A DNA stretch of 64,000 bases, taken from Cordylochernes scorpioides (Eukaryota > Arthropoda > Arachnida > Pseudoscorpiones > Chernetidae). The position numbers and the translations under genes were made by a program. The stretch's first letter is position 1, and each line of letters opens with the position of its first letter. Below, piece after piece: positions 10,440 through 20,350 of this stretch. The stretch is from the NCBI GenBank assembly GCA_030710605.1, contig CP092865.1, positions 144,259,081-144,323,080 of the forward strand, given 5' to 3'. The notes under the pieces are model-generated. The model was given only the letters and a program-made list of their open reading frames with translations. It was not told the DNA's origin and searched no databases.

Positions 10440-11015
10440 CCCCCTCTAGACAACCCTGTTATCAGCTGTGTGATACATACACCTGTCTAAAGCGGCCATT
10501 CCAGACAACCCTGTTATCAGCAGTGTGATACATCCACCTGTCTATACAGACCACCCTGTCTATAGCGACCACTGACCACCCTGCCTATAGCGACCACTCT
10601 AGACAACCCTGTTATCAGCTGTGTGATACATCCACCTGTCTATACAGACCACCCTGTATATAGCGGCCATTCCAGATAACCCTGTTATCAGCTGTGTGAT
10701 ACATACACCTGTCTATAGCGGCCACTCTAGACAACCCTGTTATCAGCTGTGTGATACATCCACCTGTCTATACAGACCACCCTGTATATAGCGGCCATCC
10801 CAGATAACCCTGTTATCAGCTGTGTGATACATACACCTGTCTATAGCGGCCACTCTAGACAACCCTGTTATCAGCTGTGTGATACATCCACCTGTCTATA
10901 CAGACCACCCTGTCTATAGCGGCCACTCTAGACCACCCTGTTATCAGCTGTGTATTACATTCACCTGTCCATACAGACCACCCTGTCTATAGCGACCACC
11001 CAAGACAACGTTTTA
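10440..11015. repeat. minisatellite, units built from CCTGTCTATAGCG blocks
   Basis: About eight compound units combine CAACCCTGTTATCAGCTGTG, TGATACATCCACCTGTCTAT and ACAGACCACCCTGT. The CCTGTCTATAGCG word is also the inner end of the inverted repeats of the MITE at 40102-40278, suggesting the array grew from such an element. It is followed at 11035-11075 by the ACCCGGGCGTTGCCCGGG motif found in the repeats at 24457 and 31872. Confidence 0.8.
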
Positions 11016-11196
11016 AAAACATATCCGCACTCAGGTAAAACCCGGGCGTTGCCCGGGCCATTCGTCTAGTTGAAGATATTAGAATATCACCCCCTCTCCT
11101 TTCCTTGGTTTTAGACTTTAGCCATCAGCTACATGGTCTTATCTAAATAGAAATTCTCACCATCTGGAGACTATACACCAGTCGCTGTGTGTTCAG

Positions 11197-11237
11197 GGAA
11201 GACCTGTGTCGACAACCTCAGTCCTGTGACACTCTGG
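11197..11237 (+). CDS. ADAMTS9: ADAMTS exon: metalloprotease, 41-nt microexon
   Basis: With the split codons it gives REDLCRQPQSCDTLG, the conserved LLTR(E/Q)D(L/I)C...CDTLG segment. Entry phase 2, exit phase 1, acceptor TTCAG, donor GTAAGT. The small size means it is only recognisable through the family pattern and phase fit. Confidence 0.9.
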
Positions 11238-11398
11238 GTAAGTAAGAAAATGTCTTCCTTCAGTCTTACTTATGTAATGTTTACCACTTCTACAGGTTTA
11301 AGAGATAGCCGAGTTACTAGACATAAACGAAAAAATACTCCCATACATCGTGCTCAAAATTTTTATTTTGTAACAATTTTTAGTTTGCTAATTTATTA

Positions 11399-11600
11399 TT
11401 CCTGGTCTCTCAGAGCTTATTTCTAGGGCAAGCTTTTTGATGGTACCGTTGGTTGGTGGATGGCAGTATTCCTGGCCTCACAGAGCTTATTTCTAGGGCA
11501 AGCTTTTTGATGGTATCGTAGGTTGGTGGCTGGCAGTATTCCTGGCCTCTTAGAGCTTCCTTTCTATGGCAATTTTTTATGGTATCGTAGGGTCTTCTAC
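11399..11600. repeat. tandem repeat, about 70 bp x 2.7
   Basis: Units share CAGAGCTTATTTCTAGGGCA and AGCTTTTTGATGGTATCGT. Confidence 0.75.
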
Positions 11601-12423
11601 TCGAATTTTTCATGAATTCCATACTCGGCCTTCTTCTTCCCGGTATACCATCCGTACACAGCTTGCAAATCCTATTGCTTCTAACGTGGATCATACGTAT
11701 TTCAGTCAAGGTTTCCCTCAGCATCTTCAAAATGGTCCTTAGTAGTATTACGTCCTTTTTCTTATGGCGTGAAGAGCAGTTTTATCGCCATAGAGTCTAT
11801 AGAGACATCGTCTTCTTGGAGGGAAGTCTTGACTTTGACACAGCGGTGGAATCACGGAGTTAGTCGTGGAAAATGTAGTCCACAGAGCCCATGGCATCAA
11901 GATTCTTTCAGCAATCTTCAGTTTGCATTCCCTAACCTACCCAGCATATCTACCATAATGCCACGTAGAAAAATAAAAAGTAACACAAAAATAAGGATAA
12001 CAAAGTAATTTGATTCAATCACAAAATAATTACGAACTTATATTAGATCAAAGAACAGAGAGGTAATGAAAGAAAGATGATGTTGTGTAACAAAATATGT
12101 AAAATTATAATCTGTTGATGAATTTTAAAATACTTCTGCCCCACATCACGTTAAAAGAATAAAGCATTCAGTAAAAGAAGCTGAGTGTGATGCTGGGGAA
12201 GGCGGAATATTGATGTGGTGGACCATTGATTATAGCTCGTGGTACCATTGTTCTGGTTGGGTAGGAGTGTCTTGAGGGTGGCCTCGCCTAATTCTTGTCT
12301 GGGAATGAAGAATTGTTGGAGTTTGTAGGTCGGATCCCGGAACTGAATTTACAATGGAAGCCGGAAATACATCTAAGAATTGATTTTTTATTGTCTCTAT
12401 ATTAGCTAATAGATATACAAATG
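11601..12423. other. intron DNA, nothing recognised
   Basis: Mixed-composition intron sequence with short open frames on the + strand near 11612-12008. None has a recognisable domain. Confidence 0.4.
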
Positions 12424-12583
12424 TACTCTAGAATTACCACAGTTATCCAAGTAAATGTGTACGATCTAAGGAACTGATTTAATGAGCCATTCGCGGTTTC
12501 GCCTTGCTAGGGCGTGTACTTAGACATGCATGGCTTAATCTTTGAGACAAACATATGACTACTGGCAGGATCAACCACAGGTA
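12424..12583 (-). pseudogene. 18S rRNA 5' fragment
   Basis: The minus strand gives the universally conserved start of small-subunit rRNA: GGTTGATCCTGCCAGTAGTC, then TCAAAGATTAAGCCATGCAT, GCGAATGGCTCATTAAATCA and TTGGATAACTGTGGTAATTC. Only about 160 nt are present, with a two-base insertion at the 5' end and changes near the 3' side. It is a dispersed rDNA fragment, not a working rRNA gene. Confidence 0.92.
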
Positions 12584-12776
12584 TACTTCGCTAGTCCTCT
12601 CCGCGAGACGCCCTATGTAGATATACAAGTGTAACGTGTATGTTATGAATATTTTTGTTTGATGTAGAATTTGCTTAGGTTGTTTAATGATACTTAAGTA
12701 TGTTTGTGATATTGCAGTCGTTGTAATAATAATAATAATAATAATAGTTAAGAATTAGCTTTAATTTTTCTATTGA

Positions 12777-13206
12777 AGAATATAAAATATACAAGATTAC
12801 ATATTTACATATATACAAAAAGATTTGAGCCGGCCAACGGGAAACGGAAATATCTTTATTTACGGGGCTGCTAACCAGAATGGATGATTTTAGAGCCCCG
12901 ATGGACGCATAAATTGCAATATATACATTGCTTTCAAAAATATCAGCAAACAAATCTAAGGCAATAGCTTACTATAAATTTTTAGATCCTCATTATATAA
13001 GGACCAGTCAACAATTGAATGACTTTGAGATGAAGAATAAAGCCAGTTCAATTTCTATGTAAATAACACAAGATGATTATTACCTTACCCATTTGGGAGA
13101 ATCTGTATAGGGCAAGTCCCTAATAAAGGCTTTTGAAGAATATAAAATATACAAGATTACATATTTACATATCTACCAAAATATTTGAGCCGGCCAACGG
13201 GAAACA
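12777..13206. repeat. directly repeated 70-bp segment
   Basis: GAATATAAAATATACAAGAT through GCCGGCCAACGGGAAAC occurs at 12777-12844 and again at 13138-13206. A (TAA)n microsatellite lies just upstream at 12725-12746. Confidence 0.7.
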
Positions 13207-13589
13207 ACAACAATGGGTTTATATAGGGAAATCCGGAACATCTGACGGTCGACTTTACAGAGTAGTTTTTTCTAGAAATTATATTTTAAAATGAAATAAT
13301 TTTTATATAACATATATATAGTGAAACATTTTCGGTGTGGAATCACCTTAACCTACCGAATTTCAAAGTAGAAAAATAACTTCGAAGTATTAGAAGAAAA
13401 TGCTAAGTCGTTTGTGTTATTGTAATTATCAGCTTGATTTTATTCTTGAAGTATTAAACTGATGAAGGGAGTGTGTTGTATGACGATTTAGAGTACAATT
13501 TATAAAATTATTCATATATTAACAAAATAAAAAAGTTTATTAATTTAAAATTTAGAAGTAATATAGAGAGAAAAAAGAAAGGGAAAATC

Positions 13590-13770
13590 ATAAAAGTCGG
13601 TGGACGAGTGGGTAACACCCTCGATTTCCGAAAGTCATGAACCGGGATTGAATCCCACGTTAAAATTTTGTTTAATATGTGAATAACCTTCACATATTAT
13701 TCACTGTTTCAATTATCATAGACTAGGTTGCTCTTGTTGAGCGGTACCTAATAAAGTGATTTTGAACCGG
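13590..13770 (+). mobile_element. SINE-1 copy
   Basis: GTCGGTGGACGAGTGGGTAA, GGGATTGAATCCC and GAGCGGTACCTAATAAAGTG match the copy at 1455-1625. Confidence 0.7.
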
Positions 13771-13849
13771 CTGCGGGAAAATGGTAGAGGCGGTTAATAA
13801 TCCATGTAGATCGCTAAAGATGTAATTGTCCAAGATATTTGAAATTGAA

Positions 13850-14180
13850 CATCTTCGAAACTATTATAGACGCGTATGATTCTTTTTAAAAATAAACAAT
13901 TTCTACTGCCCTTACTGCAATGGAAAAATTAATAGGAGGGCCTGCCTCATCAGTGGTGAACCCTCCCAACGGTTTCGCCAGTTTAATCTACCATACCGCT
14001 GTTATATTGCATTTTTCTATCTTCCTTTTATAGTGAAACTGATGCTAGATTCTTGGAATGGGTATTTTAGATGAACTATGGACATAAGCTTTGAGGATAG
14101 CAGAATTACATACAATTATAAATATATAATATAATAGTTTCGAATTTTGATAACAGATGGCGCGCTAATGCATCATAATA
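13850..14180. mobile_element. MITE-B with long outer arms
   Basis: The left arm CGAAACTATTATAGACGCGT is mirrored on the right by ATAATAGTTTCGAATTTTGA, followed by ACAGATGGCGCGCTAATGCA. The MITE-B core with GGTTTCGCCAGTTTAATCTA lies inside. Confidence 0.7.
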
Positions 14181-14794
14181 TAATTGAACATCTTAATGAA
14201 AAATCTTAATTGGACATTTTTGAACTGAGTCCACCGATCACCCAACCAGCAAGGCCGTCTGCTAGAACAATCCGTGAAGAGAATGATGCCCTGCACTAAA
14301 TCACACACACAGCCTATAAACCCTACTTCATTTCCTTGAAGGACTTCTCTCAAATTATTTTTTTACATTTATTTATGGGATGAATATTCTATTCTGTATT
14401 CAATTGCAGCCTTGGACTTTTTTTTTTCTTAGCGGTATGCCGCGTGTTTCATTCGAATTTTATTCAAATCTCAAACCAGATGGAGAATGGCTTCTGACCA
14501 CTCCTTTGAACTTACATGACTGGATAGATTTATCTTGGACGTAAGGGTATCACTGTCTAAAGCTGCTACCTTCACAGAATAAAAAAACTTTTCATTAAGA
14601 AGACAAGATCTTCTTTTCTTTATACCTAGCTTATTCGAGCTGAGACCTTCTTTTAAATATCAAAGTTACACCAAAGAAAGAAAGGAGAGAAAATTTGCGC
14701 TAAAAGTCAAGAATCAAACAATAAAATGATTTTTTGAATTTTCACAGAGATATATTAGTTAAAGAAAATTACATACATATTGCATATTAAGTTA
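14181..14794. other. intron DNA, nothing recognised
   Basis: AT-rich sequence with no repeat family or coding pattern that I can support. Confidence 0.4.
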
Positions 14795-15711
14795 CAAGGT
14801 AGGATCAATAAATAAGGTGAATTATAATTTTTTTTTTAAATAAGAACGATAATAAAAATTAGGACTTGATTTATTCAAAATAATCACCTTGGCTTTCTAT
14901 ACATCGTCTCCATCGTTCTGGCAACTTGTAAATACCCTCTTTATAGGCATTCTTAGGAAGCGTGTGAAAAAAATCTTGCACCACTTTCTGGACATCTTCA
15001 TCCAAGTCAAATCGCTTTCCCTTTAACTCCTTCTTTAGTAGTCCAAAAAGGAAATAGTCAGAGGGGGCTAGGTCTGGACTATATGCAGAATGTTCTAAAA
15101 CTTCAAAACTTAATTTAATGATTGTAGATACAGTTTTACATGATGTATGCGGCCTTGCATTATCATGAAGGAAGAGAACACCTTTACTAAGCTTCCCTCT
15201 TCTTTTGATTCTTATACCGGGCTTTAGCTTATTTACAAGAATGTCACAATAAAGGTCGCTGTTCATACGTTGCCTTGAGGATAAAAAATCAAGACAGATT
15301 GGTCCATCAACATACCAATAAATTGTTAACAAAACTTTACCGGCCGAACGTTGAGACCTGAGGAACATGTAATTCGTCCATTTTTGAACTCGTTAACCCA
15401 TTTATAAATGTTTTTTGAGACAAACAAGACTCACCATAGATATTTTTGATTCTTTGGCATATTTGAGATATTTGAATACCTTCTGCATTCAAGAAACGAA
15501 TAACTGCACGTTGTTCAAGCGTGGTGCAATCCTTCAAGGGAGCTTCCATTTTAGTTTATTTATAAATCTCGCGCCGCGCGTGGGAAAAAAGAACAGAACA
15601 CCTTAAATAGTCTCTCGATGTTATATTTTAATATTCTGTGGTTTAAATTATGTTTGCTTTTTTAATTTTTAAGATATAAGATAATTCACCTTATTTATTG
15701 ATCCCCCTTTG
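14795..15711 (-). mobile_element. internally deleted mariner element
   Basis: Inverted ends of about 30 bp (CAAGGTAGGATCAATAAATA on the left; the right end reads the complement with three changes) are flanked by TA on both sides (14793-14794, 15712-15713), as expected for Tc1/mariner insertions. At 917 bp it is shorter than a complete mariner of about 1.3 kb. Confidence 0.9.
14871..15549 (-). pseudogene. mariner transposase, broken
   Basis: Two frames in different registers: 15549-15337 has the N-terminal helix-turn-helix region (EQRAVIRFLNAEG), and 15368-14871 has the catalytic C-terminal half. The latter includes HDNARPHT and YSPDLAPSDYFLF, around two of the three catalytic acids, and ends near LPERWRRCIESQGDYFE. 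The middle of the protein is missing and the register changes at the junction, so no functional enzyme is encoded. Confidence 0.9.
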
Positions 15712-15713
15712 TA

Positions 15714-16149
15714 TTACTATGTATATACAAAATAAAGATGCATATTGAATATATGCCTATTTTTAAAACGTTCACGATGGGTTCAATGCATATAAATATG
15801 TTATATATTATATGCATATAAATATGTTATAACACCTTGATAAAGGTTGGCGTTCAGCCAATTGAAATATTGGTAAAATAAATTATATTTTGATCTGAAA
15901 TATGCATTTTTAATTTAATATCATTATATGTAAATTAGTATAAAACATATTTGAACAAATTTTGTTTGTGTGATCGATTTTTTTTTTATTCAAGGAATTC
16001 AGTATTTTTCTTAACTTTTTCGCTTTAGAGTATTTGAGAAATTTTGTAAATCCTCATTTTGGATCAGAAGAACAGCGCTGCTTCTCTAAATATTTCCTGA
16101 TATAGGTAATGATATGGATTGTAATCCTGTCCTTCTCTAGCGTTATTAT
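15714..16149. other. intron DNA, nothing recognised
   Basis: AT-rich, with a short local duplication of ATATGCATATAAATATGTTA near 15788-15830. Confidence 0.4.
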
Positions 16150-16314
16150 TATTTATTCTATATTATTACAATCGTTTTGTTCGCGATCGAACGTTGTGGC
16201 CCACTGTACGTATTACATCCCAAACACGACACCAGATATCTCTGTCTTGAGCTCAATGTACCATCTCGGTGACCGTCAAACCAGTGAGTTCCTTTAATTG
16301 GTCCACGAAGCGTG
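16150..16314 (-). pseudogene. LINE ORF2 C-terminal fragment
   Basis: The minus strand encodes DQLKELTGLTVTEMVH and, after a stop, QDRDIWCRVWDVIR, the ...DxLKxxTGLTxxE...AQDRDxWR... pattern typical of the last residues of many non-LTR retrotransposon polyproteins. A related + strand copy is at 19000-19225. Confidence 0.7.
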
Positions 16315-16514
16315 TCGATTTATTATATAAATATATGTAAAATAAGGAAACTGTATGCAATATTCTGTAAAATTTTGGAAACCTGATTGGTATGATTGAT
16401 CTTTCTCCAACTTTCTCGAGCGATCCTGCGAATAACTGTTGATTATGGTCTGCTGAGATGTAAGAACTGGAATATTTGTAAATATCATTTAATGATTGAA
16501 AGTTTCTTTTAAAA

Positions 16515-17150
16515 ATATACGCTCATGGACAAGACTTAAGGAAGTTGTACCTTTTATCATGTACGTATATCGGAATTTAGACAATAACTCTGAAAGATAT
16601 TTAATACACAGCGACATTTATTTAAGACGCACGAGAAAGTGTCAGCAAATTATATATATATATGGCTCGCTATTGCTTTGTGTTAATTTATGCCTAACTG
16701 GCCTTGTCTTTATAGTTTGCTGAAGAGCATTGCTCGAAGCAAATATTTGAATGTATTTCTACTGTCCTATAAGCTTATGTCCATAGTTTACTTGAAAACC
16801 ATTTCTAAGGTTCCATCCTTCGGTGTGGCATATGGGGGCAGAATGGTCCAATACAGTATTGGAGCTCTGAGGAGCGGTCTGGTGGATTAAATTGGCGAGG
16901 CCGCTGGGAGGGTTCGCCACTGATGGGCCGGGCCCTCCCAATATATTTTTTTCATCGCAGTAGGGACAGTGGAAGTTCGTTTTATGTATAAAAGAAACAT
17001 TCACGCTTTTAAATCCTTTTATTTTATATATGTAGATGGCGCGTTATTGTTTTGTGTTAAAATTGCCTCTGTCTCCTTAAAAAAACAACAGATGTCCGAA
17101 GATATCAAAGACTTTCCCCTTCCATAAGTTTTATCCATGAGTCTATATCA
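16515..17150. mobile_element. MITE-A copy interrupted by a MITE-B
   Basis: The left part (16521-16660, starting GCTCATGGACAAGACTTAAG) and right part (17050-17150, ending near ATCCATGAGTCTA) are MITE-A. The inserted MITE-B (about 16740-16990, with GGGAGGGTTCGCCACTGATG) sits between them. Nested insertion gives the relative age: MITE-B came later here. Confidence 0.65.
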
Positions 17151-17514
17151 ACCGAATTAGATATATCAGCAGTTATTTCTCGACTTCTGTGAGACTCATT
17201 TTCGCCATTCTCATGGGATTAAGAAGAAGAGAATATGGCTTTACGTTCTACCAACCAAAATGTATGATTTTTGAGCCCAAAAATGAATGTAGCAAGCCTA
17301 AAGTGCCGTGACCAGGATGGGATTAAGAAAGGTGGCAGTGTATCGCCGAAATTTCGGAAAATAACTCAATTTATCTGTCTATATTCTGTTTTTTCAAATC
17401 TAGTTGATTCGTTACCAATTTTGAACTGTTGGTCTTCCTTTTTTCCTTACGCCGTTGGCAGATAGTAGAGGCAAAGCCAATCAGAGTATGATGCAGAAGG
17501 AAGTCTCACGAGGG
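17151..17514. other. intron DNA, nothing recognised
   Basis: No family-level match or coding pattern seen. Confidence 0.4.
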
Positions 17515-17775
17515 GCCAAGTCACTCACACACATACAGCTTTATTAAGACCACCAGTCTTATACAGATTCACCACAGAAGGGACACATAGATGGAGCTCC
17601 TATACTCCAGTCAGCACAGAACCCAACAACAGCCTCCAGGTACGACGTTATAACAGAATACACACATATGCAGCTTTATTAAGACTACCAGTCTTATACA
17701 GTTTCACCACAATAAGGAAACATAGATGGAGCTCCTATACACCAGGCAGCATATAACCCAACAGCCTCCAGGTCC
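17515..17775. repeat. tandem duplication, about 130 bp x 2
   Basis: CAGCTTTATTAAGACCACCA and ACATAGATGGAGCTCCTATA occur in both copies. Confidence 0.75.
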
Positions 17776-17950
17776 GATACATGTCCAGTGGCTACGGAAT
17801 CTAACGTGCATAAGTTATCGTATCACTGTAAAGGCGAATGTAGAAGTGAAAGTCACTCCAATTGTAGTTTGTAGACGTCCTCTATTGGTAGATAACTATT
17901 TCTTTAACTAGGATGTGGTTTTGTTTGTTATATAGTTTGTGTAGAGACGA

Positions 17951-17952
<2 letters not shown>

Positions 17953-17989
<37 letters not shown>
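17953..17989. repeat. (CT)n microsatellite
   Basis: Uninterrupted CT dinucleotides, about 18 units. Confidence 0.95.
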
Positions 17990-18494
17990 ATTATTGGTAC
18001 AATTTTCACAATAGGAGATATGTTTGTGTACATGTATAGAATTCTCTGTCAGTATAGGATATCTATTACATGAACGAAAAGAGAAAGAATAAAGGTAAAT
18101 TTGAAATATATAAAATAATAAAAGGTCCGGAATTTAAGATAAATAAAAAAAAATCATGTTCTCTTTATCATTTAAATGAACTTTTGGATGACACAAAACG
18201 CCATATTTATTAATAAATAACAATTATACGTTGATTTCAATTTTATTCCCAGATATTGGTTAACTCTTATTTTCCTGATAGATCAATAAAAACCAATCAT
18301 GTATGCTTTTCCAGCTGTCGACTCTCGTCAGTGTAGTGAGAGTTTATACCTCACAATCAAATGTTGGATTTGATCTTTTTGAGAATTATTGGATCTCCTA
18401 TACAGGAAAGTTTACTTATACGGTGGTGAGCTTTGTGATTGGTTCTAACACAGAAAGAGATGATAGAACAACGCCAGTCCACCTTCTGCTCCAG
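17990..18494. other. intron DNA with a decayed HHR-1 relative
   Basis: Between about 18245 and 18360 the order of words (TCGACTCTCGTCAGTGTAGT followed by ATACCTCACAATC) parallels the HHR-1 element core but is strongly diverged. The rest is unremarkable. Confidence 0.4.
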
Positions 18495-18700
18495 GGTTAG
18501 TAGAGATGTGGTATCAACAGCCGATTGTCGACCACCTTGACCCGGGATCGAATCCCGCACTGGACAACAATCTATTCTTTTTTTGAATTGCTTCAATGGC
18601 CCATGGTTCTGATAAATGTCCAACGCCCACCAATGAATTCAAGTAATCAAACGGAGTTCTGGAAAATTTATAAATGCAAAAGAGTTACTTCCTACAACTA
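18495..18700 (+). mobile_element. SINE-2 copy, diverged
   Basis: GACCCGGGATCGAATCCCGC is the B-box region. It is followed by TGCTTCAATGGCCCATGG and a (TAA)n-rich end near 18720. Confidence 0.65.
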
Positions 18701-18734
18701 TCTGTATATAAAAATAAAAAATAATAATAATAAA

Positions 18735-18999
18735 GAAAAGGGCATCTCCTTATCGTGCAACTGAAAGTTGCTGATGGCTTGCGCCATCTATCGGAATAAA
18801 TATCAACTATACTCGTTGATTTTTAATTATCCCAGAATTGGCCAAATACCCATTCTTGATTAATCAAGAAAAGCTAACCACGGACGCGTTTCGGGCTGTT
18901 GGCCCTCATCAGCGTGGTGCAAGCTGTACCTCAACGACCAAAAAATTGTTCGATCAAGGCATCCTGAAAAATCATGAAACGGGTAGTTAAGGCCAGAAT
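18735..18999 (-). mobile_element. HHR-1 family element
   Basis: Starts AAAAGGGCATCTCCTTATCG and runs to about GGCCAGAATTGCGTGAGAC. The same sequence recurs at 22395-22690, inverted at 22735-23035, and inverted at 54870-55140. It holds the hammerhead at 18872-18925 and is directly followed by a LINE 3' fragment. Confidence 0.75.
18872..18925 (-). ncRNA. hammerhead ribozyme, type I-like (family 1, intact core)
   Basis: The minus strand reads stem I strand AGCTTGCACCACG, CTGATGA, stem II GGGC-CAACA-GCCC, GAAA, CGCGTC, then CGTGGTTAGCT. Stem I pairs ACCACG with CGTGGT and AGCT with AGCT across an internal loop. Stem III is the palindrome ACGCGU. Cleavage is predicted after the C of GUC. All invariant core residues are present. 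Such tiny stem III regions are known from hammerheads in Penelope-like elements and retrozymes, which work best as dimers. Confidence 0.8.
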
Positions 19000-19225
19000 T
19001 GCGTGAGACCGCGACACACTGTGGAAAATGTGCAGACTTGTGATGCACTTGGACCATCACGCTTCGTGGACCAATTAAAGGAACTCACTGGTTTGACGGT
19101 CGCTGAGATGGTATATCGAGCTCAAGACAGAGATATCTGGCGTCACATCGTGTTTGGGATGTAATACGTTCAATGGGTCATAACGTTCGATCGCGAATAA
19201 AACGATTGTAATAATATAGAATAAA
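19000..19225 (+). pseudogene. LINE ORF2 C-terminal fragment
   Basis: Encodes RPRHTVENVQTCDALGPSRF followed by VDQLKELTGLTVAEMVYRAQ and DRDIW, ending in a stop after one register change (VWDVIRSMGHNVRSRIKRL in the next frame). This is the common non-LTR retrotransposon tail. It is an inverted relative of 16150-16314. Confidence 0.75.
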
Positions 19226-19324
19226 TAATAATAACGATAGATAAGAACAGTATTACAACCCATATCATTACCTATATCAGGAAATATTTAGAGAAGCAGC
19301 CTTGTTCTTCTGATCCAAAGTGCA

Positions 19325-19380
19325 TCGCTAACTACCACCATGATTATTATGGTTTGTATTACGTGTACTAGGGATAATAA
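19325..19380 (+). repeat. SINE-2 3' end
   Basis: GCTAACTACCACCATGATTA and GTGTACTAGGGATAA match the end of the SINE-2 copy at 23078-23390. Confidence 0.6.
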
Positions 19381-19451
19381 TTATAATAGAATATTTTTGT
19401 ATAAATAGAATGTATTATTTCTTGACCCAACTAATCTAGCCTTGCTCCCAG

Positions 19452-19557
19452 GCCTGGCCCAGTCAGGGATGGTGTGCGATGAGGCCAGCAGTTGCGCCAT
19501 CGTGGAGGACAACGGCCTGAGCGCTGCCTTCACCATAGCACACGAGCTGGGCCACGT
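19452..19557 (+). CDS. ADAMTS9: ADAMTS exon: metalloprotease, start of zinc site
   Basis: Encodes [20 protein letters not shown] and then [21 protein letters not shown] provides the first two zinc-binding His and the catalytic Glu. Entry phase 1, exit phase 2 (GT|C), acceptor CTCCCAG, donor GTAAGT. The intron after it is only 56 bp and splits the zinc-binding motif. Confidence 0.97.
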
Positions 19558-19613
19558 GTAAGTAGCGGTCTGACAGTTGTCACCCACTTTGACTGACTGA
19601 TGTCACCTGGCAG

Positions 19614-19769
19614 CCTCAACATCCCCCACGATGACGACCAGAAGTGTAGCCGCTTCAATATGGAGGGTAACAGGACACAGCTCCACGTCATGGCTCGCAT
19701 GCTGGACTACAACAGCCATCCGTGGAGCTGGTCGGCGTGTAGTCGCCATTACCTCACCAACTTCCTCGA
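19614..19769 (+). CDS. ADAMTS9: ADAMTS exon: metalloprotease, end of zinc site and Met-turn
   Basis: Continues the motif as LNIPHDD (third zinc His, followed by Asp-Asp as in ADAMTS enzymes). The Met-turn region VMARML and WSACSRHYLTNFLE close the catalytic domain. The complete motif is HELGHVLNIPHDD, so an active protease is expected. Exit phase 2 (GA|C). The donor GTGAGT lies in the first unit of a 43-bp minisatellite. Confidence 0.97.
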
Positions 19770-20350
19770 GTGAGTTGGTTCTTCTGGGTTATCTGTGTAC
19801 CACTTTCCTCGAGTGAGTTGGTTCTTCTAGGTTATCTGTGTACCTCTTTCCTCGAGTGAGTTGGTTCTTCTAGGTTATCTGTGTACCTCTTTCCTCGAGT
19901 GAGTTGGTTCTTCTAGGATATCTGTGTACCTCTTTCCTCGAGTGAGTTGGTTCTTCTGGGTTATCTGTGTACCACTTTCCTCGAGTGAGTTGGTTCTTCT
20001 AGGTTATCTGTGTACCACTTTCCTTGAGTGAGTTGGTTCTTCTAGGATATCTGTGTACCACTTTCCTCGAGTGAGTTGGTTCTTCTAGGTTATCTGTGTA
20101 CCACTTTCCTCGAGTGAGTTGGTTCTTCTAGGTTATCTGTGTACCACTTTCCTCGAGTGAGTTGGTTCTTCTAGGTTATCTGTGTACCACTTTCCTCGAG
20201 TGAGTTGGTTCTTCTAGGTTATCTGTGTACCTCTTTCCTCGAGTGAGTTGGTTCTTCTAGGTTATCTGTGTACCTCTTTCTTTGAGTGATTTGACTCTTC
20301 TAGTTAACTTTATCTGTGCATCACTTTCCTCAAGTGAATTGATTCTTCTC
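19768..20350 (+). repeat. 43-bp minisatellite duplicating exon end and donor site
   Basis: Twelve near-perfect units plus two decayed ones. Each unit contains CTCGAGTGAGTTGG, the last exon bases and the splice donor of the preceding exon, then TTCTTCTAGGTTATCTGTGT. The first unit begins in the exon itself. The array also supplies a TTCTTCTAG acceptor-like string per unit. Confidence 0.95.

Noticed and set aside
12424..12583. Functional rRNA gene
   Set aside because: Only about 160 nt of 18S are present.
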